Of a stretch of DNA of 64,000 bases, positions 18,732 through 28,743 are shown in pieces. Positions within the stretch are counted from its first letter, which is position 1, and the number at the start of each line of letters is the position of its first letter. The stretch is taken from NCBI GenBank assembly GCA_963717515.1, contig OY970338.1, positions 992,001-1,056,000 on the forward strand, read 5' to 3'. The notes below the pieces were generated by a model, which saw only the letters and a list, made by a program, of their open reading frames with translations, was not told where the DNA came from and made no database searches. A program made the translations under genes and the position numbers. This stretch comes from CAYXZQ01 sp963717515 (lineage in GTDB: Archaea > Nanobdellota > Nanobdellia > Woesearchaeales > DSVV01).

Positions 18732-21305
18732 ATGAAAAAGAGTGCGGTACTGATAGTTTGTTTGTCGTTTATTTTAATATTTGCCAGTTTTGCATCCGCA
18801 GCGACAATCAATACAGCAAGCTGCTCCCGCTCTGATGTGCAATCTGCTCTGAATTCTGCGAGTGATGGTGACATTGTTATCATCCCATCCGGTACTTGCC
18901 AGTGGACGAGTCTTGTTGATGTTAATAACGAAGTAACTATAACAGGTTCAGGAGATGCTATAACGGAAACAGGCGCTACAACAATAGAGAGATATGGGTT
19001 TAAGGTATCTTCTTATGTTAATAATGTTAGAATCACAAACATTATTTTTGACGGAGATTATGCTTATGCCGGAGAATATGATGCATCAATCCACGCTATT
19101 CAGATGGGGCAGTACTATTTAGGAATTGGGGCTGATGGTGTAGCAAATTTCAGGATAGACCACAATAAATTCAAAAGATACGGGGCGCTGGGAACTTATT
19201 GCGGGAGAGGTACAAGCGATACTTGCAGAACAAGATTGATTACTGTAACTGGTCATGCCTATGGAGTAGTAGATCATAATTTGTTTATGAATAATTACGG
19301 ATTTGATGTCATTGTAGCTGGAGACCAGACTCCGGGATGGACAAGAGATGGAATCGGAGGATTTGAAGAAGCGACTTTTATTGAGGATAATACCTATACA
19401 GTCGATGGAACTATGTCTTTTAATCCTGATAGAATTGCAGATGTAGGTAATGGTGCAAGTGTTGTTGTTCGTTTTAATACTTTTACAGGTACAGGCACTT
19501 ATGGAGGGATGGAAACAATTATTGATACTCACGGTCTTTGCACTTCTGGACAGACAGGAAATCCAGACAGGGGAGCATATAATTCTGAAGTATATGGAAA
19601 TAATTTAACCTATTCAATGAGCGTATGGCATAGGTATTTAAGAAGTAGAGGTGGAGGCGGTTTCTGGTTCAACAACGAAATAACTGACCCAAATTATGGG
19701 GCAGTCTATATGTATCTTGATGTTGAAAGAGCGCACAATACCTGTGCTGGTATTGAAGGATGGCCTACGACTTGTACCGAAGGCTATCCCTGTCAGGATC
19801 AGATTGGATTTCCAATTTCCGGGGATAAACCTGATGTTGATTTATATATGTGGAATAATATTCTCAACGGTGCTCAGGTTACTGTTTCTTTACAGGCAAG
19901 TTCGACATACCTCCAAAATGGAAGGGATTATTATATTGGCTCTACTCCGACAAATACTTATGCAGGATGGGGAACGAGAGCAAATCGTCCTGCTTGTGCA
20001 AGAGTGGGACAATCTTATTGGTCTACGGATTATGGAGAGTGGAACAGTAAACATACAGGAAATGATGGCACATTAGACAGATGCAACTCTAATCTTGTTT
20101 GGGAAAATGCATGGTATACGCCATACACATACCCCCACCCTCTTGTGACAGGAGGAGCGGTGTCAGATACTACGCCGCCGGCATTCGAAAGCGCAACAAA
20201 TCCAAGTTACAACTGTTCAGCCAATCCAAAGACAGTGAGGTTTCAGGGTTATACGAACGAGCAGGATGCTGCCTGTAAGTTCTCTGAAGACGGCGATGGA
20301 GGGGACAATGAGAATACAGCTTATGATGATCTCAACCATGTTTTTGATCAAGTGTCAGATTATTGGTATGCACAATCCCAGGAATTCGCTTGCGGCACAA
20401 CTCACACTTTCTGGGTGAGATGCATGGATTCAAAAGGAAACAAGGCAAAGGTTTCGACAGAAATAACATTTACGATAGCCGCCCCGGCAAGCCAGCCAGG
20501 GATGGTCCTTCACCTTCCTTTTGATGAAGGACAAGGAACGACTGCAGCGGACTCTTCTGGCAACGATAATACAGGAACATTGACAAACGGACCAACTTGG
20601 ACAACTGGAAAGACAGGAAGCTATGCTCTAATTTTTGACGGTATGAATGATTATGCCAATGTTGGCGATTCTCCGACAATGTATTTCTCAAAATCAGAAG
20701 GGACCATAGGAATGTGGATAAAGCCGGTCAATCCTGCGAGTGGCTCAAAGCAGGTGCTTGTCCTGGCCAGGGACGGAGAAGGCAGTTATGAGATGGAGCT
20801 CGCGCTGCAGGAAGACGGGGACCTGTTCTTCTATCCTTATTACGACCCGAACCAGTGGCATACATACAACCTTGTCAAAAATCCATTGACAGAAGGACAG
20901 TGGCAATTCGTTGCAGTCACGTGGGATTATTCAACCAAAGAAGCTAAGATATTTGTCGATGGCGTCGAGCAGGCTCTCGCAGAAGATAACGTACCTTCAT
21001 ACTGGTCGATTATCGCCTCGACTGCTGACTGGGACATCGGTGGTTCGCCTGTCAAGGATCAGTATTTCAACGGAACAATAGACGATGTCCGCATTTACAA
21101 TTATGCTCTTTCAGCGTCGGAAATTCAGGATTTGTACAATCAGGGAAGTTCATCAGGAAGCGTATGCAACTCTGATTCAGACGCAAACATCGACGGAGTT
21201 GTCTCAATTTCTGAACTTATCAATTACATCTCCCGGTGGAAAGCAGGAAGCGTGACGATCGGAAATCTTATCGACGCTATAGGCAAGTGGAAGAGCGGGT
21301 GTTAG
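18732..21305 (+). CDS. secreted beta-helix protein with Ig/FN3-like, LamG and dockerin-like domains
   Basis: The 857-residue protein has a signal peptide (1-23, ending ASA). Residues ~24-480 form a pectate-lyase-like beta-helix; its opening TINTASCSRSDVQSALNSA and RIDHNKFKRYG are shared with the next gene. A second landmark is RGGGGFWFNN. Residues ~478-585 are an Ig/FN3-like module with four Cys. Residues ~590-803 form a LamG domain (MVLHLPFDEGQGTTAADSSG, FDGMNDYANVG, FNGTIDDVRIYNYALSASE). The dockerin-like tail ends KWKSGC. The fold suggests a polysaccharide lyase or glycoside hydrolase acting outside the cell. The precise family is not recognised. Confidence 0.85.
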   Translation: MKKSAVLIVCLSFILIFASFASAATINTASCSRSDVQSALNSASDGDIVIIPSGTCQWTSLVDVNNEVTITGSGDAITETGATTIERYGFKVSSYVNNVRITNIIFDGDYAYAGEYDASIHAIQMGQYYLGIGADGVANFRIDHNKFKRYGALGTYCGRGTSDTCRTRLITVTGHAYGVVDHNLFMNNYGFDVIVAGDQTPGWTRDGIGGFEEATFIEDNTYTVDGTMSFNPDRIADVGNGASVVVRFNTFTGTGTYGGMETIIDTHGLCTSGQTGNPDRGAYNSEVYGNNLTYSMSVWHRYLRSRGGGGFWFNNEITDPNYGAVYMYLDVERAHNTCAGIEGWPTTCTEGYPCQDQIGFPISGDKPDVDLYMWNNILNGAQVTVSLQASSTYLQNGRDYYIGSTPTNTYAGWGTRANRPACARVGQSYWSTDYGEWNSKHTGNDGTLDRCNSNLVWENAWYTPYTYPHPLVTGGAVSDTTPPAFESATNPSYNCSANPKTVRFQGYTNEQDAACKFSEDGDGGDNENTAYDDLNHVFDQVSDYWYAQSQEFACGTTHTFWVRCMDSKGNKAKVSTEITFTIAAPASQPGMVLHLPFDEGQGTTAADSSGNDNTGTLTNGPTWTTGKTGSYALIFDGMNDYANVGDSPTMYFSKSEGTIGMWIKPVNPASGSKQVLVLARDGEGSYEMELALQEDGDLFFYPYYDPNQWHTYNLVKNPLTEGQWQFVAVTWDYSTKEAKIFVDGVEQALAEDNVPSYWSIIASTADWDIGGSPVKDQYFNGTIDDVRIYNYALSASEIQDLYNQGSSSGSVCNSDSDANIDGVVSISELINYISRWKAGSVTIGNLIDAIGKWKSGC

Positions 21306-21316
21306 AAAAATTTATT
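21306..21316 (+). promoter_or_regulatory. TATA box for beta-helix gene 6
   Basis: aaaaatttatt lies directly after the previous stop and ~28 bp before ATG 21341. This supports 21341 rather than ATG 21320 as the start. Confidence 0.45.
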
Positions 21317-21340
21317 AAGATGCCCAAACAAATAAAATCT

Positions 21341-23638
21341 ATGAAAAAGTACGTGATATCTCTGGCCTGCCTTGTTTTTGCTATCGCTTTTCTTGCAGGG
21401 AACGCAAGTGCTGTGACAATCAATACAGCAAGCTGCTCACGCTCAGATGTACAGTCTGCTGTAAATTCTGCAAACGACGGAGATACTGTCAACATCCCTG
21501 CTGGAGATTGTACATGGACTTCTTATGTCGCAGTTGCTCATGAAATAACAATTAAGGGCGCAGGTGTAGGAAACACCATCATCCACAGGTTTGGGTTCAT
21601 GGTCAATCATGGTGTGGACAACTTCAGGATAACAGGTTTCACATTTGACGGAGATGGGGCGTCTTCCAGCTCAAACTGGGGGGGCACATCTCAGGCTGCA
21701 ATCAAGCTGGGCCAGTCATATGGTGATACAGGGAACAAAGACTTCAGGATTGACCATAACAGGTTTGAGGATTACAGGGAACCCGGAAGCTCTCAGGGCA
21801 CAGGGGTGCTTACGATTATAATTTGGGGGTTCAGCTACGGTGTGATAGATCACAACGATTTTTATGACTGTAGAGGGGAAGTGATATCATATCAGGCAGA
21901 CGGAGCTCCGGCATTCAGCCGTCCAGGAATCGGCGGATACACGAACGGGGCTGTATTCGTAGAGGACAATTCATTCAGGCTAAGTTCCAATGATTATGGA
22001 GACGCACTCAATGCAGTGGATGGAAATTCTGGAGCTAGGTTTGTCATCCGGCATAATACTGTTACAGACAGCGCTACAAGCATGTGGTACGATCCATGGG
22101 AGATCCACGGACATTGTTTCGGTGGAAACCGTTATGGCGAAGGCGGTTACAGCATGGAAATCTATGACAATACATATACTTCCTCCTATGCTTCTACAGG
22201 CATCCAAAAGAATTTTGCAGTCCCGCGTGGAGGAACAGGGGTTATTTACAGCAACACAGTAACTGGAAGCTTCACTTATGACATACGGCTCATAAATTAC
22301 CGGTCTTTTCAGGATTGCACTTACGGAGGGCTTTGCGAAGAAAATGAGGGCTATCCGTGCTTAGAGCAGATTGGAGCCTCCCAGGGCGATTACTATATCT
22401 GGGACAATACCCGAAACGGCAACCCTTTCAATGTCTATATAAATGACTGGGGAGACCAGAGAGAGCATATACAGTTAAACAGGGATTATTGGAGGTCTGC
22501 CCCTCCTGGAGGCTACACACCTTACCCATATCCCCATCCCCTGACAATGGGAGGAGGAGCAACAACAGGCTGTGGTGACGATGCCTGTGCCTCTGACGAG
22601 TCATGCAAATCATGCCCTGCAGACTGCGGAAACTGCCCTTCTCCCTCAACTTCACTAACTAACAGCAATACAATGACTTCAAACTCAGACAATTTTGCGT
22701 CAAACAGGCAGGTTGAAAACCTCTGGGACGGCAGCACATCGACAGCAGACGACAGCTGCACTTCAGGGAACACAGGCATATCATCTTTCTGGGTCGAGTT
22801 TGACCTGGGCAAAGAATACGACCTGACTTCAGCGAGGCTGTTCGGAGATACGACTGGAACATGGATCAGCAGGACTTGGCAGCTGCAATATAAAGTTAAT
22901 ACTACAGATTCATGGACAACAGCATTTTCAGGAATTAATGCATTTATTGATGGATGGTCGAACCAGAGCATAAGTGTCACTGCAAGATATGTCCGCGTTG
23001 AAGTATTTTCAGACACAGGCGCGACACAGGCAAGGGAATTGGAGCTTTATGGAACACCCTTACGTTTGAATTATACAACTCTCTGCAATAACAATACTTT
23101 CATAGCAAGTTCAGAAAACTTCAGGTCAGATAATCCTCCAGATAATCTCTGGGATGGATGTCTCGAGAGCACTTCTGAATGCAGTTCTGGCAATTCAGGG
23201 ATTTCTTCGTTTTGGCTGGAGTTTGATTTTGGAGATGTCTATGACCTCACCTCAGCAAGATTATTCGGGGATTCTATCGGTGATTGGGTGAGCAAGACAT
23301 GGCAGCTGCAATTTAAACTAAATCCTACAGATTCGTGGACAACAGCCTTTAGCAATGCAAATGCATTTTTCAATGACTGGTCAGAGCATAGTTTAGATTC
23401 CAAGGCAAGGTATGCAAGAGCTGAGGTTTTTTCTGATACTGGTTCAACCCAGGCAATTGAACTTGAAATATACGGAACACTTTCTACAGGTTCATCCTGC
23501 AACTCTCTCGCAGACTCTAACAGCGACCGAGTCATCTCAATCTCAGAACTGATAAATTATATTTCTCAGTGGAAATCAGGAAGCGTTACGATTGGAAATC
23601 TTATTGACGCGATTGGAAAATGGAAGAGCGGGTGTTAG
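21341..23638 (+). CDS. secreted beta-helix protein with two F5/8C domains and dockerin-like tail
   Basis: The start at ATG 21341 gives a clean signal peptide (MKKYVISLACLVFAIAFLAG, ending NASA). The frame also runs upstream into the previous gene. The 765-residue protein has a beta-helix at ~24-405 (RIDHNRFEDYREP, GVIDHNDFYDC, FVIRHNTVTD). A Cys cluster follows at ~410-433 (CGDDAC, CKSCPADCGNC). Two tandem F5/8-type C (discoidin) modules lie at ~437-571 and ~578-713; they share NLWDG, SFWVEFDLG/SFWLEFDFG, YDLTSARLFGD, TWQLQ and RELELYG/IELEIYG. The dockerin-like tail ends KWKSGC, but its loop has Arg at the usual Gly position (D-S-N-S-D-R). F5/8C modules typically bind galactose or uronic-acid glycans. 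Confidence 0.85.
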   Translation: MKKYVISLACLVFAIAFLAGNASAVTINTASCSRSDVQSAVNSANDGDTVNIPAGDCTWTSYVAVAHEITIKGAGVGNTIIHRFGFMVNHGVDNFRITGFTFDGDGASSSSNWGGTSQAAIKLGQSYGDTGNKDFRIDHNRFEDYREPGSSQGTGVLTIIIWGFSYGVIDHNDFYDCRGEVISYQADGAPAFSRPGIGGYTNGAVFVEDNSFRLSSNDYGDALNAVDGNSGARFVIRHNTVTDSATSMWYDPWEIHGHCFGGNRYGEGGYSMEIYDNTYTSSYASTGIQKNFAVPRGGTGVIYSNTVTGSFTYDIRLINYRSFQDCTYGGLCEENEGYPCLEQIGASQGDYYIWDNTRNGNPFNVYINDWGDQREHIQLNRDYWRSAPPGGYTPYPYPHPLTMGGGATTGCGDDACASDESCKSCPADCGNCPSPSTSLTNSNTMTSNSDNFASNRQVENLWDGSTSTADDSCTSGNTGISSFWVEFDLGKEYDLTSARLFGDTTGTWISRTWQLQYKVNTTDSWTTAFSGINAFIDGWSNQSISVTARYVRVEVFSDTGATQARELELYGTPLRLNYTTLCNNNTFIASSENFRSDNPPDNLWDGCLESTSECSSGNSGISSFWLEFDFGDVYDLTSARLFGDSIGDWVSKTWQLQFKLNPTDSWTTAFSNANAFFNDWSEHSLDSKARYARAEVFSDTGSTQAIELEIYGTLSTGSSCNSLADSNSDRVISISELINYISQWKSGSVTIGNLIDAIGKWKSGC

Positions 23639-23663
23639 ATAAATTTATATATGTAATTTCTAT
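23638..23663 (+). promoter_or_regulatory. shared promoter module upstream of beta-helix gene 7
   Basis: Contains aaatttatatatgtaatttc then tat; TATA core ~30 bp before ATG 23679. Same module as at 16361. Confidence 0.5.
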
Positions 23664-23678
23664 GTAATTCTAAGAAAA

Positions 23679-26282
23679 ATGAAAAGAGGGTTGATAATTT
23701 TTGGATTGGTTTTGATCTTGGTTGGTTTTGCTAGTGCAGCAACTTATTATGTTTCTCCCTCCGGCTCTGCTTCATGGTCCTCATGTACAAATATAAACAC
23801 TCCTTGTTCTTTGTCAACTGCAAATTCAAATGCTGCTGCTGGAGATGTAATCATTTTAAGGGACGGAACTTACACCACAACAATCTCTCCTTCGCATAGT
23901 GGAAATACAGGAAGCCCGATAACATATCGCGCAGAACATCAGCATGGCGCGATTTATAATGGCGCCAGCCATATAGCATATCTAAATGGGGTTGACCATA
24001 TCACTATTGATGGCGTTTATGGATTGATGACAACTTCACAATGGATTGTTTTGCATACTTCCAATTACAATATAATCCAGAACAGCAGATTTAAGGAAGC
24101 AAGATCATGGGGGGGCATTCAATTCGAGCATGATAGCAAATACAATAAAATACTGAATAATATTTTTGAAGATGCTCCTTATTCTGGTGATGGAGGATGT
24201 GCTTATCCATCAGACACTATCTATCATGCTGGTGGCTATACTGGCGTGCCAAGTGATAGCGGTTACAATGTTGTTGAAGGAAACACTTTCGGAGTGTCAG
24301 GTCATGCAGCCATTAATCCAGAATTCTCTCACCATTGGGTGGTCAAAAATAATACGATAATCCAGAGATTCCATACTGCAGGAGGCAACTCAGCTTATGG
24401 TCTTGTTGAAGGAAACAATATTTATGATTGTGGCGTGGACCATTGGTATGAGAGAGGAAATGGTTGTGGCGAAAACAAATACTGGAGAGCAGGGCATGTG
24501 GCAATACAAAATGCTTATGAGGGAGACATTATCAGAAACAACGTTATAGACAACTGCGGTGTTGGATTACACTTATACGCAGATGGAATAACATACCCTT
24601 TGGCGACTACTGGAGATTACATGCACATCTATAGCAACACGATAAATGATGCTGTTAAATTAATGAATTTCGTGACCAATGCAGATTCTGCAACAGGAGA
24701 TATAATCAAGAACAATGCTTTTTCTCGAGTTTATCAGACAATAAATGCAGGTGACTGGCCTGATGTGCCAGAATGGGATGACCCAGATACTTATGGTGTT
24801 GCTTATATTGGATATTTTACAGGCGATTTCTCAAATCTGTTACTTTCACACAATAATTTCTGGGATGACGCACCACAGGGGGAACAGCCAAGCTCTCCTG
24901 TGGATTATTGGCGCTTTCAGGGCACTTACGGAACTTTAGCTCAGATTGTTTCAGCTCATCCCTCAAACTTTGACGGAAACCTTCAGCAAAATCCAAAATA
25001 TGTTAATATTGATAAAAGGGACTTTTCCCTCCAAAGCAACTCGTATTTAATTGATGCAGGAGCATGGCTTACGACAATAACTTCATCAACAGGCTCGGGA
25101 AAAACCTCTTTTACTGTCGAAGATTCATTATACTTCTATGACGGCTGGGGAATCCCAGGAGAAGTTGGAGACACCATAAAAACACAGAATGGACAAACCA
25201 CGACAATACAATCAATAAATTATGATACAAAAACAATAACAGTTTCACCAGCAATCAGCATCGTCAATGGAGAAGGTCTTGCATTGGATTACTCGGGAAG
25301 CAGGCCGGATATCGGAGCGATTGAGTATACTTCAACTACGACAACTCATTCCTGCACAGGTTCAATACCTACAAACGCATTTGCATACGACTCAGAAGAA
25401 AGCACTGGTTTGGCAATTGACACTCCCTGGACTTATTCAGCAACAGACACAGCAACAAAATGTCAATGTCATTGCAACTCAGGTTACAGCTGGATTGGAG
25501 GTGCTTGCGTTCAACAATCAACAAACACCTACACAATCCTGAAAACACAAACACCTCCAACTATCGACGGCAATCTAAATGAATTCACAAAAGCAAAATC
25601 AATAACAATAACCAATTCAAATGGAAATTCATTAACTTATAAGATGCTCTGGGATAATAATAATCTGTATATTGCTGCACAAGGAAGTGACAGCCAGCTT
25701 GCTGCATTAAATACAACAAGAGACGGAGCATTGTGGAATGATGATGCGATTGAGTTATTTTTTGACACTCTTAATGACGGAGGAACATCAATGAATTCAA
25801 ATGATTACAAGTTTCTTGTTAATTTACTAAATACCCAAAAAGATAGCAATGCATTTTCTTCATCGTGGAATACTGTTTTTAGTTCTCATGTAACAACAAC
25901 AGGAATAATAAACAACGATGCTGATGCAGACACAGGCTATATGATTGAGGTTGCAATTCCATGGACAGACTGGGCAAATCCTTCTGACAACGATGTCTGG
26001 GGCTTTGATGTCTCGATGGATGACAGGAATGATGCAGGAAATGTAATCCAGAAAGCATGGTCCCAGACAAATGTGGGCAATATTCCTGATGAATTCGGAG
26101 ATGTTGTTTTTTCTTCTAATTTTGTTTCTTCTGGTTCAGCTTGCAACTCTCTCGCAGATGCAAATATCGACGGCCAGATTTCAATTTCTGAACTTATCAA
26201 TTACATCTCCCGGTGGAAAGCAGGAAGCGTGACGATCGGAAATCTTATCGACGCGATCGGAAAGTGGAAGAGCGGGTGTTGA
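23679..26282 (+). CDS. secreted beta-helix (PL6/PL9-like) protein with CBM9-like and dockerin-like domains
   Basis: The 867-residue protein has a signal peptide (1-20, ending ASA). It opens with ATYYVSPSGSASW and later GDVIILRDGTY, the usual start of secreted chondroitinase/alginate-lyase-like and PL9-like beta-helices. The beta-helix runs to ~460. A ~90-residue module (~461-551; WLTTITSSTGSGKTSF, GWGIPGEVGDTIKTQNGQ, PDIGAIEY) is shared with the gene at 30719. A four-Cys linker (~558-612), a CBM9-like domain (~617-818; IDGNLNEF, AIELFFDTLND) and the dockerin-like tail (KWKSGC) follow. Substrate unknown. Family assignment within beta-helix lyases is tentative. Confidence 0.85.
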   Translation: MKRGLIIFGLVLILVGFASAATYYVSPSGSASWSSCTNINTPCSLSTANSNAAAGDVIILRDGTYTTTISPSHSGNTGSPITYRAEHQHGAIYNGASHIAYLNGVDHITIDGVYGLMTTSQWIVLHTSNYNIIQNSRFKEARSWGGIQFEHDSKYNKILNNIFEDAPYSGDGGCAYPSDTIYHAGGYTGVPSDSGYNVVEGNTFGVSGHAAINPEFSHHWVVKNNTIIQRFHTAGGNSAYGLVEGNNIYDCGVDHWYERGNGCGENKYWRAGHVAIQNAYEGDIIRNNVIDNCGVGLHLYADGITYPLATTGDYMHIYSNTINDAVKLMNFVTNADSATGDIIKNNAFSRVYQTINAGDWPDVPEWDDPDTYGVAYIGYFTGDFSNLLLSHNNFWDDAPQGEQPSSPVDYWRFQGTYGTLAQIVSAHPSNFDGNLQQNPKYVNIDKRDFSLQSNSYLIDAGAWLTTITSSTGSGKTSFTVEDSLYFYDGWGIPGEVGDTIKTQNGQTTTIQSINYDTKTITVSPAISIVNGEGLALDYSGSRPDIGAIEYTSTTTTHSCTGSIPTNAFAYDSEESTGLAIDTPWTYSATDTATKCQCHCNSGYSWIGGACVQQSTNTYTILKTQTPPTIDGNLNEFTKAKSITITNSNGNSLTYKMLWDNNNLYIAAQGSDSQLAALNTTRDGALWNDDAIELFFDTLNDGGTSMNSNDYKFLVNLLNTQKDSNAFSSSWNTVFSSHVTTTGIINNDADADTGYMIEVAIPWTDWANPSDNDVWGFDVSMDDRNDAGNVIQKAWSQTNVGNIPDEFGDVVFSSNFVSSGSACNSLADANIDGQISISELINYISRWKAGSVTIGNLIDAIGKWKSGC
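25062..25330 (+). repeat. beta-helix C-cap module shared with 32087-32355
   Basis: Offset 7,025 bp. The encoded ~90 residues are highly conserved, including long identical DNA stretches (ggaatcccaggagaagt, acaccataaaaacacagaat), although the preceding beta-helices are divergent. It fits a shuffled module or conversion tract. Confidence 0.65.
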
Positions 26283-26304
26283 ATGAAATTTTTTTCAGGA
26301 GAAA

Positions 26305-26332
26305 GATAGATTTATATACACATAATTTCTAT
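26305..26332 (+). promoter_or_regulatory. shared promoter module upstream of PL1 gene B
   Basis: Identical to the promoter at 16361-16387; TATA core ~26 bp before GTG 26341. Confidence 0.55.
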
Positions 26333-26340
26333 ATTATATT

Positions 26341-28737
26341 GTGAAAAGAGTTGTGATTGTCTCGGTTTATTTTGTTTTATTAATTGGAGTTGTAAGTGCT
26401 TTACCTGTGTTCCCGGGTGCGGAAGGTTTTGGTTCTGAAACTAGGGCTGCTTATGGGGGAACTGGAAATCCCAATATTTACGTTGTTAACACCCTTGCTG
26501 ATAATACTATTGCCCCAACAATGGGAACCATAAATGGTGTTACAGTTTACAAAGGTTCGCTCAGGGCATGTCTTTCGGATACAGCTCACACGACAACAGG
26601 GCAGGGCAGAGTTATCTTATTTGGTGTTAGTGGATATATCACTTTAGGGTCATCGTTGGTTGTCAGCCAGCCCTATACCACTATTGCGACTCAAACTGCA
26701 CCTTCGCCAGGCATTACTTTAAAAGGCGGCCATGATTTTATAATCAGGTCACATGACATTTTGTTGCAACATATGAGAAGCAGGCCTGGTGGTATAGGTT
26801 CTCAAGGAGTCCCTAACTCTGCCTGTGATGATTTAGATGCACTTAAAATACAGGATTATGCTGACTATCGTAATGGTTATAATGTTTACAATGTAGTGGT
26901 TGACCATTCTTCTTTTTCATGGAATACTGATGAAACAATTTCAATATGGTATAGAGCACATGATATTACAATAAGCAATTTGATAGTTAGTGAACCTTTG
27001 TATTATTCATGTCAAGGTAATCCTGTAAAGGGGCATGGTTATAGTTTTATTACAGATGCGTATATTTACAATGTGTCTGTTCTTAGAAATCTGTTTGTTC
27101 ATGGCTATCAACGGCACCCCCTTCAACATTATGGATACACTACAATGGTGTGGCAGAATAATGTGATATACAATTATAATCTTGGTGCTCAAATAGGGGA
27201 TGGAGACTCCAGTTCACACCCTGTTAGTTATGATATAATAGAAAACAAATATATCACAGGGCCAACAGTTGCAAACTATTACCCAATTCAACTGATTGCT
27301 CTCGGAGATTCATCAAATTCCCATATTTATTTAAGCGGCAATGTTGAAGATGATCCCACCCCACACAGTCCGATTTACACCTGTGATGAGGGATGTTCAG
27401 AACCTGCTGCTAATTATTTGGATGGCTCTCCATGGAACTCTTTAAATCTGACAACATTGGATGCAGCAGATAATGGCCCGAATGGGTTGGAAGAAGTCGT
27501 TAAAGCTACAGCAGGAGCAAGACCAGCCAATAGAGACAATGTTGACACAAGGGATGTTGCCGATGTCACTGACGGCACAGGAGGTTTGATAAATTGGCAG
27601 ACAGATCTTGGAAGCGATGGACTTGGAGGATATCAAACTCTTGCTTCAAACACCAACACATTTACTGATTTACCTGCTTCTCCGCATGCAGACGACGATA
27701 GAGATGGTTACACAAATCTCGAGGAATGGATACACTCATATTCTTGTGATGTTGAAGGCCCTCAATCACTTTCATGTCTGGCATCTCCTCCAACATGCTC
27801 ATGCACTGGAATGCCTCAGTATGCAACATCCTGGGGTAATGATGAAGAAACAGATTTAATAATAGACACTCCATGGGTTTACTCTGCAACAGACACAGCA
27901 ACAAAATGCGAGTTCCACTGCAATACTGGTTATTTATGGAGTGGAAGTTCTTGCATTCAGCAACAAACAAACTCATACATAATTCTTAAGGCACAAACAC
28001 CTCCAACTGTCGACGGCAATCTAAATGAATTCGCAAATGCAAATGAAATAACAATAACAGATTTATATGGAACAACAGGCACTTACAAATTTTTATGGGA
28101 CAGCAATGCGTTGTATGTTGCAGCAGATGTTTCTGATTCAAATTTAAACGTTGGTTTGAGTCATCAGGAAGATGATGCTTTGTGGGATGATGACAGTCTT
28201 GAGATGTTTATGGACACATTGAATGATGGTGGAACTGCATTGCAGCCAGACGATTACAAGTTTTATGCCAATATTAATAAAGTTCATTCGGACAGCCATG
28301 CTTCTGATACGTCATGGGATTCAGGGATGGCAAATAATGTTATTGCCACAGGAACAATCAATAACAATGCAGACACAGACACTGGATATGTGATTGAAGC
28401 AAGAATTCCCTGGCAGAACTTTGCAACACCTTCAGATGATTCTGTCTGGGGTTTTGACTTGTCAATGGACGATAAAACCGATTCAGGAACAATACAGACA
28501 GCATGGACTAATTCAGATGGTGGTGGATTCAATGACCCTGAGGGTTGGGGTGATGTTTTGTTTTCTTCTGAGTTTGTTGCTCTATCGGGAAGTGCCTGCA
28601 ACTCTGACGCAGACAGCAATGGAGATTCAAGCATTTCAATCGGAGAATTGATCAATTACATTTCCCAATGGAAAGCCGGCGGAGTTTCAATCGGAAGCCT
28701 GATTGATGCTATTGGGAAGTGGAAGAACGGCTGCTGA
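26341..28737 (+). CDS. secreted pectate lyase (PL1 family) with CBM9-like and dockerin-like domains
   Basis: GTG start. The signal peptide and first ~80 residues are identical or nearly so to the PL1 gene at 16396. The 798-residue protein has its PL1 domain at ~21-485, with FPGAEGFG, VVDHSSFSWNTDETISIW (a textbook PL1 motif) and GYQRHPLQ. The central core differs from the sister gene, while residues ~270-485 are again nearly identical. Instead of the sister's GYCC linker and DUF1080-like module, it continues with a four-Cys linker (~487-541) and a CBM9-like module (~545-747; VDGNLNEF, LWDSNALYVAADVSD, DDDSLEMFMDTLND). The dockerin-like tail ends KWKNGC. The expected reaction is beta-elimination of polygalacturonate. 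Confidence 0.92.
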   Translation: MKRVVIVSVYFVLLIGVVSALPVFPGAEGFGSETRAAYGGTGNPNIYVVNTLADNTIAPTMGTINGVTVYKGSLRACLSDTAHTTTGQGRVILFGVSGYITLGSSLVVSQPYTTIATQTAPSPGITLKGGHDFIIRSHDILLQHMRSRPGGIGSQGVPNSACDDLDALKIQDYADYRNGYNVYNVVVDHSSFSWNTDETISIWYRAHDITISNLIVSEPLYYSCQGNPVKGHGYSFITDAYIYNVSVLRNLFVHGYQRHPLQHYGYTTMVWQNNVIYNYNLGAQIGDGDSSSHPVSYDIIENKYITGPTVANYYPIQLIALGDSSNSHIYLSGNVEDDPTPHSPIYTCDEGCSEPAANYLDGSPWNSLNLTTLDAADNGPNGLEEVVKATAGARPANRDNVDTRDVADVTDGTGGLINWQTDLGSDGLGGYQTLASNTNTFTDLPASPHADDDRDGYTNLEEWIHSYSCDVEGPQSLSCLASPPTCSCTGMPQYATSWGNDEETDLIIDTPWVYSATDTATKCEFHCNTGYLWSGSSCIQQQTNSYIILKAQTPPTVDGNLNEFANANEITITDLYGTTGTYKFLWDSNALYVAADVSDSNLNVGLSHQEDDALWDDDSLEMFMDTLNDGGTALQPDDYKFYANINKVHSDSHASDTSWDSGMANNVIATGTINNNADTDTGYVIEARIPWQNFATPSDDSVWGFDLSMDDKTDSGTIQTAWTNSDGGGFNDPEGWGDVLFSSEFVALSGSACNSDADSNGDSSISIGELINYISQWKAGGVSIGSLIDAIGKWKNGC

Positions 28738-28743
28738 TGCAGG

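Noticed and set aside
21236..21340. Upstream extension of the F5/8C beta-helix gene into the previous gene
   Set aside because: It is the +1 frame of the preceding dockerin-coding region; the signal peptide and TATA spacing fit ATG 21341.
16330..26640. Near-identical PL1 segments as a simple assembly artefact
   Set aside because: The copies have distinct cores, distinct downstream modules and scattered mismatches inside the blocks, so both are probably real; only read data can settle it.
17506..27636. Identical 64-residue minus-strand frames at 17506-17700 and 27442-27636
   Set aside because: They exist only because PL1 block B is duplicated; not independent genes.
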